Of a stretch of DNA of 64,000 bases, positions 42,185-50,737 are shown piece after piece. The notes beneath the pieces were generated by a model, which worked only from the letters and a program-made list of their open reading frames with translations, was not told the DNA's origin and did not search any database. Source of the stretch: Massilia sp. 9I. Its GTDB lineage: Bacteria; Pseudomonadota; Gammaproteobacteria; Burkholderiales; Burkholderiaceae_D. The position numbers and the translations under genes were made by a program. Positions within the stretch are counted from its first letter, which is position 1; every line of letters begins with the position of its first letter. The stretch lies in NCBI RefSeq assembly GCF_902506415.1, contig NZ_LR733275.1, positions 3,563,617-3,627,616 of the forward strand, written 5' to 3'.

Positions 42185-43969
42185 ATGAAGCAAACGCATT
42201 CGATTCATCCTGCAATGTTGAAGATGTGCGCTGCAATCTCGCTCGCATTGGTGGCGGCTACGGCCGGTGCAGCTGAGCAGAAATTCATCGTGGAGACGGA
42301 CCGTATCATCGTGAAGTACAAGGACGCGGTGCCGGACGGCAAGGATGCCGCCAAGGCTGCCAAGTTCGCCCTGAAAGCAGACCGCAAGGCCAAGCTGGAC
42401 CGCGCCGGCCAGGAATTCGGCATGCTGGTCAGCGAAAGCCACGCCATCTCGACCGGCGCCCGCGTGTTCAAGCTGAACGGCCGCAAGCACCTGGACGAAG
42501 TGAAGAAGCTGGCCGCCGAAATGATGGCGCGCGACCCGGACATCGAATACGCCGAGCCGGACCGCATCATGACCCACATGGCGACCGCCAACGACCCGTA
42601 CTACGCCCAGCAGTGGCACTACACCGATACCGTCGGCGGCCTGCGCCTGCCGACCGCCTGGGACAAGTCGACCGGCACCGGCGTGGTCGTGGCCGTGATC
42701 GATACCGGCTACCGTCCGCATGCCGACCTGAGCGGCCAGATCCTGCAGGGCTATGACTTCATCAGCACCGCCGCCATCGGCAACGACGGCAACGGCCGCG
42801 ACAGCGACGCCAGCGATCCGGGCGACTGGGTCGCCGCAGGCGAGTGCGGCACCGGCTCGCCGGCCTCCGGCTCGAGCTGGCACGGCACCCACGTGGCCGG
42901 CACCATTGCCGCCCGTACCAACAACAGCCTGGGCGTGGCCGGCGTGGCGTACAACGCCAAGATCGTCCCGGCCCGCGTGCTGGGCAAGTGCGGCGGCTAT
43001 ACCTCGGACATCGCCGACGCCATCACCTGGACCTCGGGCGGCACTGTGACCGGCGTGCCGGCCAATGCCAACAAGGCCAAGGTGCTGAACCTGTCGCTGG
43101 GCGGCACCGGCGCCTGCGACGCCACCACCCAGAGCGCGATCAACGGCGCCCGTTCGCGCGGTGCGGTCGTGGTCGTGGCGGCCGGCAATGACAACATGAA
43201 CGTCAGCAACGCCAGCCCGGCGAACTGCTCCGGCGTCATCGCCGTGGCCGCTACCGGCAAGACCGGCGGCCGTGCCTCGTACTCGAACTACGGCACCCTG
43301 GTCGACGTTGCAGCCCCGGGCGGCGACGGCAGCTACAGCGTGATCTCGACCCTGAACTCGGGCACCAGCTCGCCGGGTTCGGACAACTACGCCGGCTACC
43401 AGGGCACCTCGATGGCGACCCCGCACGTGGCCGGCACCGCTGCGCTGATGTTCGCGGCCAAGTCGACCCTGACCCCGGACCAGGTGGAGAGCATGCTGAA
43501 GTCGACCGCGCGCGCCTTCCCGGCGACCTGCTCGGGCTGCGGCACCGGCATCGTGGACGCCACCGCCGCCGTGAACGCTGCGCTGGGCACCACCACCCCG
43601 ACCGCGCCGACCATCAGCGAGACCGAGTCGAACAACACGCTGGCGACCGCCAACCTGGTTTCGACCACCGGCACCACCGTGAACGCCACCATGTCGAGCT
43701 CGACCGATACGGATTACTTCCGTGTCGATCTGCCGGCCGGCAAGACCCTGAGCGCCACGATGACGCCGAACAGCTCGTCGGACTACGACCTGTACATCTA
43801 CAACAGCTCGGGCACCCTGCTGAGCAGCAGCGAGAACGGTGCAGGCGCGGTCGACAGCGCAAGCTCGGCCAACACCGGCACCTCCACCGCCAGCCGTTAC
43901 GTGCGCGTGGTGTACTACAGCGGCAGCGTCGGTACCGCAGGTACCTACAACGTCAAGCTGAGCTGGTAA
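42185..43969 (+). CDS. Secreted subtilisin-like serine protease (S8) with PPC domain
   Basis: The product has 594 residues. A signal peptide ends near Ala-Gly-Ala-Ala (30). A propeptide of about 100 residues resembles inhibitor I9. The catalytic triad is complete: Asp173 in Val-Ile-Asp-Thr-Gly, His233 in His-Gly-Thr-His-Val-Ala-Gly-Thr, and Ser409 in Gly-Thr-Ser-Met-Ala-Thr-Pro-His-Val. Asn at Ala-Gly-Asn-Asp is the oxyanion residue. A linker after ~475 leads into a C-terminal PPC (pre-peptidase C-terminal) beta domain that is often cleaved off. Extracellular protein degradation. Strong terminator downstream. Confidence 0.94.
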   Translation: MKQTHSIHPAMLKMCAAISLALVAATAGAAEQKFIVETDRIIVKYKDAVPDGKDAAKAAKFALKADRKAKLDRAGQEFGMLVSESHAISTGARVFKLNGRKHLDEVKKLAAEMMARDPDIEYAEPDRIMTHMATANDPYYAQQWHYTDTVGGLRLPTAWDKSTGTGVVVAVIDTGYRPHADLSGQILQGYDFISTAAIGNDGNGRDSDASDPGDWVAAGECGTGSPASGSSWHGTHVAGTIAARTNNSLGVAGVAYNAKIVPARVLGKCGGYTSDIADAITWTSGGTVTGVPANANKAKVLNLSLGGTGACDATTQSAINGARSRGAVVVVAAGNDNMNVSNASPANCSGVIAVAATGKTGGRASYSNYGTLVDVAAPGGDGSYSVISTLNSGTSSPGSDNYAGYQGTSMATPHVAGTAALMFAAKSTLTPDQVESMLKSTARAFPATCSGCGTGIVDATAAVNAALGTTTPTAPTISETESNNTLATANLVSTTGTTVNATMSSSTDTDYFRVDLPAGKTLSATMTPNSSSDYDLYIYNSSGTLLSSSENGAGAVDSASSANTGTSTASRYVRVVYYSGSVGTAGTYNVKLSW

Positions 43970-44012
43970 GCCTAGGGCGAAGCGGCGCGCTCCCCTGCGC
44001 CGCTTCATCCGG

Positions 44013-44043
44013 GAACGCGCGGCAATGCCGCGCGTTCTTTTTT
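44013..44043 (+). terminator. Rho-independent terminator of the S8 protease gene
   Basis: An 11-bp perfect stem (44013-44023 with 44027-44037), a 3-nt loop and a six-T run, about 44 bp after the protease stop and before the LexA box of dinB. Confidence 0.85.
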
Positions 44044-44066
44044 GACGGCTCACGAGAAAAACCGGA

Positions 44067-44086
44067 TACTGTATGGAATGACAGTA
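44067..44086. promoter_or_regulatory. LexA-binding box upstream of dinB
   Basis: TACTGT-N8-ACAGTA is a perfect 6+6 inverted repeat containing the CTGT-N8-ACAG consensus of gamma/betaproteobacterial LexA. It ends 17 bp before the dinB start codon, where it would block transcription until the SOS response is induced. Confidence 0.85.
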
Positions 44087-44103
44087 GTCGGCCCCGCCGT
44101 CTT

Positions 44104-45216
44104 GTGAACCCCCCTCTCCGTAAAATCATCCACTGCGATTGCGACTGCTTCTACGCGTCGGTCGAGATGCGCGACGACCCCTCGTTGCGCGGGCGTCCGC
44201 TCGCCGTCGGCGGCCGTCCCGACCAGCGCGGTGTGATCGCCACCTGCAACTACGAGGCGCGGCGTTTCGGCATCCATTCGGCCATGGCCACGGCCCAAGC
44301 CATGAAGCTGTGCCCGCAGCTGCTGGTGATTCCGCCGGCGATGGAGAAGTACCGCATCGCCTCACGCCAGATCATGGACATCTACCGCGACTACACCGAA
44401 CTGGTGGAGCCGCTCTCCCTGGACGAAGCCTACCTCGACGTCAGCGACTCGCCTCACTGCAAGGGCAGCGCCACCCTCATCGCCCAGGAGATCCGGCAGC
44501 GCATTTTTGAAACCGTCGGCATCACCGCCTCGGCCGGGGTGGCGCCGAACAAGTTCGTGGCCAAGATCGCCAGCGACTGGAACAAGCCGGATGGCCTGTT
44601 CCTGGTACGCCCGGAAGAGGTGGATGCGTTTGTCGCCACATTGCCGGTCAAGAAGCTGTATGGCGTGGGCAAGGTGACGGCCGAGAAGATGCACCGGCTC
44701 GGCCTGCAGACCTGCGGCGACATGCGCAACTGGAGCATCGAACGCCTGACCGAACATTTCGGCAGCTTCGGCTACCGCCTGTACCAGCTGTGCCGCGGCA
44801 TCGACGAGCGCGAAGTGAATACCTCGCGCGAGCGCAAGTCGATCAGCACGGAAGAGACCTATACGCCGGACGTACCGGACCTCGGCGCCTGCCTGCGCCT
44901 GCTGCCGGATCTCTATGAGCACCTGCTTGGCCGCATCAAGCGCAACGGTGCTGAAAAGTTCATCAACAAGCTTTTTGTGAAGATCAAGTTCTCGAACTTC
45001 CAGCAGACCACGGTGGAGTGTGTTGGCTATGCGCCACATATCCCAACCTATGCACGCCTCATGGAAACCGGCTGGGCGCGCCATAGCCGCCCGGTACGGC
45101 TGCTCGGCGTGGGCGTGCGCCTGGGCGATACCGAGACCGTGGAACAGCTGCGCCTGTTCGACGACACGATGCCGCTGGCGATCGTCGAGGTCGTTGGCGA
45201 CTCGACAACAAGTTAA
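44104..45216 (+). CDS. dinB: DNA polymerase IV (Y-family, translesion)
   Basis: A protein of 370 residues with a GTG start at 44104. Catalytic aspartate Asp12 sits in [12 protein letters not shown], and Asp107-Glu108 in Ser-Leu-Asp-Glu-Ala-Tyr-Leu-Asp. The little-finger domain and a short C-terminal tail follow; the tail contains Gln-Leu-Arg-Leu-Phe, which fits a beta-clamp-binding peptide. It copies damaged DNA with low fidelity. The LexA box upstream shows SOS control. The Shine-Dalgarno sequence is weak. Confidence 0.95.
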   Translation: MNPPLRKIIHCDCDCFYASVEMRDDPSLRGRPLAVGGRPDQRGVIATCNYEARRFGIHSAMATAQAMKLCPQLLVIPPAMEKYRIASRQIMDIYRDYTELVEPLSLDEAYLDVSDSPHCKGSATLIAQEIRQRIFETVGITASAGVAPNKFVAKIASDWNKPDGLFLVRPEEVDAFVATLPVKKLYGVGKVTAEKMHRLGLQTCGDMRNWSIERLTEHFGSFGYRLYQLCRGIDEREVNTSRERKSISTEETYTPDVPDLGACLRLLPDLYEHLLGRIKRNGAEKFINKLFVKIKFSNFQQTTVECVGYAPHIPTYARLMETGWARHSRPVRLLGVGVRLGDTETVEQLRLFDDTMPLAIVEVVGDSTTS

Positions 45217-45305
45217 CTTTTTCCCTGCTCCGCCGGTCGAAATTTCCGCGCGGCAGCGTAGAATGTCGTTCCCCAAAATGTTGGAAACAATCGGATAACA
45301 AGCGT

Positions 45306-46202
45306 ATGTGGTTCAAGAATCTCCAGATTTATCGCCTGCCCGCTCCCTGGGCATTCAACCCGGAACAGATGGAAGAAGCACTGCAGTCGCAGGCCTTCAC
45401 GCCCGCGAGCAGCAATGAACTGCTGCGCCAGGGCTGGGATTCGCCGCGCGGTAACGGCAAGCTGGTCCATGTGGTCAACAAGCAGATGCTGATGATGCTG
45501 GGCAGCGAGAAGAAGCTGTTGCCGAGCTCGGTCATCAACCAGGTCGCCAAGGCCAAGGCCGCCGAGCTGGAAGAGCAGCAGGGCTTCCCGCCGGGCAAGA
45601 AGGCGATGAAGGAACTGAAGGAACGCGTGGCCGACGAACTGCTGCCGCGCGCCTTCTCGATCCGCAGCAATGTCTGGGTCTGGATCGACCCGGTCAACGG
45701 TTGGCTGGTGATCGACGCCGCCAGCCCGGCCAAAGCCGACGACGTGATCAAGCTACTGCTCAAGGCGGTCGACCGCATGCCGCTGGAATCGCTGCGCGTG
45801 CAGCGTTCGCCGGTGGCCGTGATGACCGGCTGGCTGGAAGCGGACGAAGCGCCCTACGGCTTCACGATCGACCAGGACACCGAACTGCGCGCCACCGGCG
45901 AAAGCCGCGCGGCCGTGCGCTACGTGAAGCACACCCTGGAACCGGACGACATCCGCCGCCACATCGCCGCCGGCAAGCAATGCACCCGCCTGGCCATGAC
46001 CTGGAACGACCGCATCAGCTTCGTGCTGACCGAGTCGCTGGCAATCAAGGGCGTGAAGCCCCTGGATGTGATCAAGGAAGGCGAAGCGGTCACCTACAGC
46101 GACGACGAGCGTTTTGACAACGACATCACGCTGATGACGGGTGAGATGGCCAAGCTGCTGACCGACGTCGTCGAGGCGCTGGGCGGCGAAGCCAAGGCCT
46201 AA
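45306..46202 (+). CDS. rdgC: Recombination-associated protein RdgC
   Basis: A 298-residue protein beginning [11 protein letters not shown], the family-typical N-terminus. RdgC forms a ring-shaped dimer on double-stranded DNA and restrains RecA; Ser-Ser-Val-Ile-Asn-Gln and the C-terminal helix Asp-Ile-Thr-Leu-Met-Thr-Gly-Glu are conserved. The length is normal. It lies downstream of dinB, and its 3' end faces the catalase gene across a palindromic element. Confidence 0.95.
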   Translation: MWFKNLQIYRLPAPWAFNPEQMEEALQSQAFTPASSNELLRQGWDSPRGNGKLVHVVNKQMLMMLGSEKKLLPSSVINQVAKAKAAELEEQQGFPPGKKAMKELKERVADELLPRAFSIRSNVWVWIDPVNGWLVIDAASPAKADDVIKLLLKAVDRMPLESLRVQRSPVAVMTGWLEADEAPYGFTIDQDTELRATGESRAAVRYVKHTLEPDDIRRHIAAGKQCTRLAMTWNDRISFVLTESLAIKGVKPLDVIKEGEAVTYSDDERFDNDITLMTGEMAKLLTDVVEALGGEAKA

Positions 46203-46227
46203 GCAGGCCAGCAACGCTCATTATTTG

Positions 46228-46338
46228 AGTTAGCACGTCGTCCCGGCGAAGGCCGGGACCCTAGTTCTGTTTGCGTTATCGGAATGCATGCAAAATTGGA
46301 TCCCGGCCTCCGCCGGGATGACGGTTTTTAGGCTAACT
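46228..46338. repeat. BIME-like element: two palindromes inside an outer inverted repeat (copy 1)
   Basis: Two imperfectly related palindromes, GTCCCGGC-GAAG-GCCGGGAC (46240-46259) and ATCCCGGC-CTCC-GCCGGGAT (46300-46319), flank a 40-bp linker. The whole is bracketed by AGTTAGC (46228-46234) and GCTAACT (46332-46338). It lies between convergent rdgC and the catalase gene, and the catalase stop begins at its last base. A second copy of the same design is at 61810-61906. It resembles REP/BIME elements and probably also ends transcription. Confidence 0.7.
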
Positions 46339-47951
46339 TATTTCGCCCCCGCCATCTCCTCACTGGTCGACGGCTCATCCCCCTGTTCCGCCTTGCCGCT
46401 GGAATACGTTGACCCCGACCGGTTCTGGTGCGGCGCCGGCTTGCCCGGCAGCGGTTCGAGCGCCTTGGCGCGTTCCAGGTCGATGCCCGCCACTGCCGCC
46501 ACGCGGCGGCCGTAGTCCTCGTCGCAGTGCCACAGGTGCCACACCATGCGCAGCTGGATCGGTTCCGGGCACTTCTTCAGATCACCGCCCACATTGTTGA
46601 CCAGGTCGTCACGCTCCCAGTCTTCGAACGTACGGTAGCGGGTGCCGGCCTGGGCGTAGTCGTCCATCGTGCGGGTGGTCTGGAAGCGGCCCAGGTGGCC
46701 CTCGACGTACTGGTTGTATTCCTTCTCCGGCTTCGGCGCTTCGGTGTAGCCGCCCATCAGGCTCGGTTCGTAGTTGATGTGCTTGTCTTCGCCGCGGCCG
46801 TCCACGTAATAGGTCATCTGGCCATCGCGCTGGTTGGTGCGCGCGGCCGCGCCTTCCTGCGGCTGGTTGATCGGCAGCTGCAGGTAGTTCGGGCCCACGC
46901 GGTAGCGCTGGGTGTCGGAATAGGACAGGGTGCGGCCCTGCAGCATCTTGTCGTCCGAAAAGTCGATGCCGTCCACCAGCACGCCGGTGCCGAAGGCCGA
47001 CTGCTCCGTCTCGGCGAACACATTGTCCGGGTTCTTGTTGAGCACGATGCGGCCGACCGGCAGCAGCGGGAACTGGTCTTCCGGCCAGCGCTTGGTATCG
47101 TCCAGCGGGTCGAAGTCGAGTTCCGGATGCGGGCCGTCGCTCATCACCTGCACGCAGAATTCCCATTCCGGAAACTCGCCGCGCTCGATCGCGTCGTACA
47201 GGTCGCGCGTGGCGTGGCTGGTGTCGTGCGCCTGGATCTCGGCCGCCTGCTGCGCGGTCAGGTTGCGCACGCCCTGCTTCGGCTGGAAGTGGAACTTCAC
47301 CAGGTGGGCCACGCCCTGGTCGTTGACCAGTTTATAGGTGTTTACGCCCGAGCCTTCCATCTCGCGGTAGGTAGCCGGGATGCCCCACGGGCTCTTGACC
47401 CAGGTGACCATGTGCAGGGCTTCCGGATGGCTGCAGATGAAGTCGTAGAAGCGCCAGGGCTCCTGCTGGTTGGTGACCGGATCGGGCTTGAAGGCGTGGA
47501 TCATGTCCGGGAACTTGATCGCGTCGCGGATGAAGAAGACCTTCAGGTTATTGCCCACCAGGTCCCAGTTGCCGTCCACGGTCTTGAACTTGATCGCGAA
47601 GCCGCGCGGGTCGCGCGCCGTCTCGGGTGATTCCTTGCCGCCGATCACGGTCGAGAAGCGCAGGAAAATCGGCGTCTGCACGCCGAGTTCGTTCAGCACG
47701 CGGGCGCGCGTGTACTTGCTGGCGGGTTCGCCGCCGATGGTGCCGTAGGGCTCGAAGTAGCCATGGGCGCCGGTGCCGCGCGCATGGACCACGCGCTCCG
47801 GGATGCGTTCGCGGTCGAAGTGGGTGATCTTTTCGATGAACTGGTAATTCTCGAGCGTGGCGGGACCACGCTCGCCGACCGAGCGCAGCGACTGGTTGTC
47901 GCGGACCGGGTGGCCTTGGCGCGTGGTCAGGAAGGGACGCTGCTCGTTCAT
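46338..47951 (-). CDS. Heme catalase (KatA type) with extended C-terminus
   Basis: A protein of 537 residues from ATG 47951, preceded by GAGGAGAG. The catalytic His56 lies in [12 protein letters not shown], and the proximal heme Tyr in [10 protein letters not shown] near residue 345. This is the small-subunit type, but about 40 residues longer at the C-terminus, with a hydrophilic Glu/Ser/Thr-rich tail. It breaks down hydrogen peroxide. It ends within the palindromic element shared with rdgC, and its promoter gap faces the asparaginase-domain gene. Confidence 0.92.
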   Translation of the reverse strand: MNEQRPFLTTRQGHPVRDNQSLRSVGERGPATLENYQFIEKITHFDRERIPERVVHARGTGAHGYFEPYGTIGGEPASKYTRARVLNELGVQTPIFLRFSTVIGGKESPETARDPRGFAIKFKTVDGNWDLVGNNLKVFFIRDAIKFPDMIHAFKPDPVTNQQEPWRFYDFICSHPEALHMVTWVKSPWGIPATYREMEGSGVNTYKLVNDQGVAHLVKFHFQPKQGVRNLTAQQAAEIQAHDTSHATRDLYDAIERGEFPEWEFCVQVMSDGPHPELDFDPLDDTKRWPEDQFPLLPVGRIVLNKNPDNVFAETEQSAFGTGVLVDGIDFSDDKMLQGRTLSYSDTQRYRVGPNYLQLPINQPQEGAAARTNQRDGQMTYYVDGRGEDKHINYEPSLMGGYTEAPKPEKEYNQYVEGHLGRFQTTRTMDDYAQAGTRYRTFEDWERDDLVNNVGGDLKKCPEPIQLRMVWHLWHCDEDYGRRVAAVAGIDLERAKALEPLPGKPAPHQNRSGSTYSSGKAEQGDEPSTSEEMAGAK

Positions 47952-48032
47952 TTTCTCTCCTCGTGCGGATTCGTTGGAGAGGCGAGTATAGGCAGGCGCA
48001 GGAGCGGGCAGCGCGCGCCTGCCCGCACGCAA

Positions 48033-48518
48033 CTACAGCTGCTGGAAGACGCCGGCCGAGCGGTTTTTGGTGACGTTATCCCACGGGAACACCTGGCCGT
48101 TCATGGCGACGTACACGCCGGCCGGCAGGGTTTGCGCAACGCCGCAAGCCAAGCCGAGATTGAACAGCGCGTCCGAGTTGGCGATCTCGTAGGGGATCAT
48201 GGCGCCGGTCAGAACGATGGTCTGGCGGAGGTTCGCCGCGCCGAGCACGGCGGCGGTTTCGCGCATGGTGTCGGTGCCGTGGATGATGACAATGGCCTTT
48301 TCTTTTGCCGCCTGGCAGGAGGCCAATACGCGCTGGCGGTCCGGGTCTTGCATGTCGAGCGAATCGAGCAGCGGCAACACCTCCAACTCGACGGGAATCG
48401 TCATGCGCGAGCGCGCGATCACGGCCGGCAGGTGGCTTTCCGCAAAGCCGAGTACGCCATTGAGTTCATTGTAGTGTTTATCGAAAGTGCCGCCGGTGGC
48501 GATGATTCGTAAAGTCAT
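48033..48518 (-). CDS. Short asparaginase-domain protein (N-terminal domain only)
   Basis: 161 residues from ATG 48518; an upstream ATG at 48554 with TAGGG in front would add 12 residues and cannot be excluded. It carries the N-terminal asparaginase motifs Ala-Thr-Gly-Gly-Thr-Phe-Asp-Lys and His-Gly-Thr-Asp-Thr-Met but lacks the C-terminal domain of full-size L-asparaginases (about 330 residues). Such half-size proteins exist as a family and may have another amidase or binding role. It is not a truncation by frameshift, as the frame ends naturally. It is 81 bp upstream of the catalase gene on the same strand. Confidence 0.8.
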   Translation of the reverse strand: MTLRIIATGGTFDKHYNELNGVLGFAESHLPAVIARSRMTIPVELEVLPLLDSLDMQDPDRQRVLASCQAAKEKAIVIIHGTDTMRETAAVLGAANLRQTIVLTGAMIPYEIANSDALFNLGLACGVAQTLPAGVYVAMNGQVFPWDNVTKNRSAGVFQQL

Positions 48519-48655
48519 GTTGGTTTGTCCACGTGCAGAAATAAGGTGCGACATGATAGCCCTAAACGGTAGTGTATCCGTATGTGACTGCGCTAGAATC
48601 GTCTGGATCGGATGAGTAGACTACTCCCTTCCCTTTCTCTTCTTCACTTGTTCCC

Positions 48656-49420
48656 ATGAAAGCCGTCGCACCAGGTACCGTCATTTTCCACCGCCATCGG
48701 GGCTATGGCGTGATCACCCACGTCAACCTGTTGACGGGGTGGATCTCGGCCCGATTCGGCAACGAGCAGCGCACCCTCGACCTGAACCTGTCGAGCGACG
48801 AGGTGCAGCACGCGGACGGCGAACCGATCCTGTTCCGCCGCACCCCGCCGGACCGCATGCCGCATGCGCGCCTGATGGCCGTGGTGCGCGAGCTGCACAA
48901 GGCCGGCTACCAGAAGCTGTATCTGTACTCCTGGCCCAAACCCTCGGGCCTGCACTGGCGCTGGCACCTGTTCACCGGCCCGCGCAACTGGATGCAGCGC
49001 ACCTGGCGCGAAGGCTGGTATGGCTCGGGCGCGGACTACAACAACAATCCGGTGATGGGCTGGGGCGATACGCCGGGCGCGAGCACGGACGAGCTGATCC
49101 ACGCGCTGGCGAAGTTCGATCCGCAGGGACTGGCGCAGGCATTGGGCCGCGACGAAGACCACACGGCCTGGTTCGCGCAGGTCTGCGACCTGCTGCTGCC
49201 CGGCTATATGTACAGCCTCAACATGGATCGTCCGGCAGGCGGTGGCCTGGTCGAGGCGCCGCCGGTGCCGGTGGTCCCGGTGCGCGCCGGCCTGCAGCCG
49301 TATGCCGGCCCCGCGATCGGCTGGCCGCCGGGCTGGGCCGGACTGTGGACCGGCACCCATGTGATGCCGGTGCGCCGGCCCAGCTTCACCGGCGTGCCCG
49401 AACTCAAGCAGGAAAGCTAG
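48656..49420 (+). CDS. Hypothetical protein with Trp-rich core and Pro-rich tail
   Basis: A 254-residue protein I do not recognise. Residues ~5-50 look like a small beta-barrel (Gly-Thr-Val-Ile-Phe-His-Arg-His-Arg-Gly-Tyr-Gly-Val-Ile), as in KOW/SH3-type domains. The middle has a helix-rich, Trp-rich segment (Trp-His-Leu-Phe-Thr-Gly-Pro-Arg-Asn-Trp) and the last third is rich in Pro and Gly, with no signal peptide or membrane segment. Its TAG stop overlaps the stop of the convergent dehydrogenase in a shared CTAG. The function is unknown. Confidence 0.6.
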   Translation: MKAVAPGTVIFHRHRGYGVITHVNLLTGWISARFGNEQRTLDLNLSSDEVQHADGEPILFRRTPPDRMPHARLMAVVRELHKAGYQKLYLYSWPKPSGLHWRWHLFTGPRNWMQRTWREGWYGSGADYNNNPVMGWGDTPGASTDELIHALAKFDPQGLAQALGRDEDHTAWFAQVCDLLLPGYMYSLNMDRPAGGGLVEAPPVPVVPVRAGLQPYAGPAIGWPPGWAGLWTGTHVMPVRRPSFTGVPELKQES

Positions 49421-50409
49421 CGTTTCCCCAGCGCTTCCGGATTGAGGATGTTATCTGGCGTACCCGCCGCGAAGCGCACCACGTTCTCGAAGGCCGTCTG
49501 GAAATAGATCTCGTAGCTGTCCTGCTCCACGTAGCCCAGGTGCGGCGTCGCCAGCACGGTCGGGATGCGCAGCAGCGGTGCATCGCCTTTTAATGGCTCG
49601 TTGGTGAACACGTCCAGCGCGGCATAGCCCGGCCGTCCCGCACGCAGCGCCTGTTCCAGCGCGCCTTCCTCGACCAGTTCCGCCCGGCTCGTATTCACGA
49701 ACAGCGCGTCCGGTTTCATGCGTGCGAAGTCTTCCGCTTTCACGATGCCGCGCGTCTCGTCCGACAAGCGCAGGTGGATCGTCAGCACGTCCGCCTGCGC
49801 GAAGAAGGCTTCGCGCGACACGGCCGCCTCAAGGCCATCATCCGTCGCCGCCTGGCGGCTGCCTTCGCTGCCCCAGACCAGCACCCGCATGCCGAAGGCG
49901 CGCGCATAGCCGGCTACCAGGCGGCCGATCTTGCCGTAGCCCCAGATCGCCAGCGTGCGCCCGCGCAGCGAGCGGCCCAGGCCGTTGAGCACCGGATTGG
50001 TGGACGCCGTCTGCCACAGGCCATCCTTCAGGTTGTTTGCATACGGCACGATCTTGCGGCTGGCCGCCATGATCAGCGCCCAGGTGAGTTCGGACGGCGC
50101 CACCGGCGAGCCGATGCCCTCCGCGATGGCAACGCCGTGCTCGGTCGCCGCGGCGACGTCGATGTGGCCGCTGACCTTGCCGGTCTGTGAAATCAGCTTC
50201 AGGTTGGGCAGGCGCGCCAGCAGCGCGGCGGGGAAGGCGGTGCGTTCGCGGATCAGCACCAGCGCCTCGAAGGGCGCCAGCCGGGCAGCCAGCTGGCCCA
50301 GCCCGCGCGCGGTATGCGTAAATACTTTGACCTCGTGGCCGTCCAGCAAACGGAAGCAGGCCAGACCACGCACCGCGTCCTGGTAGTCGTCCAAAACAGC
50401 TATTCGCAT
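49417..50409 (-). CDS. D-2-hydroxyacid dehydrogenase family protein
   Basis: 330 residues from ATG 50409, with GGAAG upstream; a TTG farther up is less likely. The NAD-binding Rossmann motif Gly-Tyr-Gly-Lys-Ile-Gly lies near residue 152. The catalytic Arg-Glu-His set is present as Asn-Thr-Ser-Arg-Ala-Glu (Arg near 235), Glu in the Val-Phe-Thr-Asn-Glu-Pro segment, and His in Ala-Thr-Pro-His-Leu-Gly-Tyr near 290. It should oxidise or reduce a 2-hydroxy/2-oxo acid, perhaps glycerate-like. Single gene on its strand; the gap before pckG is shared. Confidence 0.85.
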   Translation of the reverse strand: MRIAVLDDYQDAVRGLACFRLLDGHEVKVFTHTARGLGQLAARLAPFEALVLIRERTAFPAALLARLPNLKLISQTGKVSGHIDVAAATEHGVAIAEGIGSPVAPSELTWALIMAASRKIVPYANNLKDGLWQTASTNPVLNGLGRSLRGRTLAIWGYGKIGRLVAGYARAFGMRVLVWGSEGSRQAATDDGLEAAVSREAFFAQADVLTIHLRLSDETRGIVKAEDFARMKPDALFVNTSRAELVEEGALEQALRAGRPGYAALDVFTNEPLKGDAPLLRIPTVLATPHLGYVEQDSYEIYFQTAFENVVRFAAGTPDNILNPEALGKR

Positions 50410-50424
50410 GAGAGTTTCTTCCAA

Positions 50425-50737
50425 TTAACGTTGATCGCGTAGCGAAATAACAGGTTCCAAAATGCCGCCGAATAGCCTACTACATTACTCTGGCATTTCT
50501 GCTACTTTTTTGTAGTAGCTGAGCACGAATCGCGGTTTTCCGGGTGTACAATCGGCCAATTCTTGAGGGATTGGCATGCTTTGCCGACCCGCCGCAGCAT
50601 CCAGACCGGTCTCCTTAGAGACCGTCGACACGACCGCCGTAAACGCCGCGCTCCGCTGGAGCGAACAGCCATTCTAAGGCACGGCCAGACGGACGATCCT
50701 GCCGTGACAGTATTCTTAATTGGCATTGGAGGTATCT
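50425..50737 (+). promoter_or_regulatory. Upstream region and structured leader of pckG
   Basis: This 313-bp region has no gene. CTACTACA (50477-50484) and TGTAGTAG (50511-50518) form an 8-bp inverted repeat 26 bp apart, a possible operator. TACAAT at 50547-50552 is a -10 candidate. If used, it would give an ~180-nt leader containing two stable hairpins, CGGTCTC-N4-GAGACCG (50607-50624) and CGCTCC-N3-GGAGCG (50649-50663). A perfect GGAGG sits 4 nt before the pckG ATG. Confidence 0.5.

Noticed and set aside
41857..42276. A 139-codon open frame in the AT-rich gap before the subtilisin-like protease
   Set aside because: It starts inside a terminator, has no ribosome-binding site, and overlaps the protease start in another frame.
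48033..48518. Asparaginase gene truncated by a frameshift
   Set aside because: No remnant of the missing C-terminal domain follows in any frame before the catalase gene, so this is a naturally short protein.
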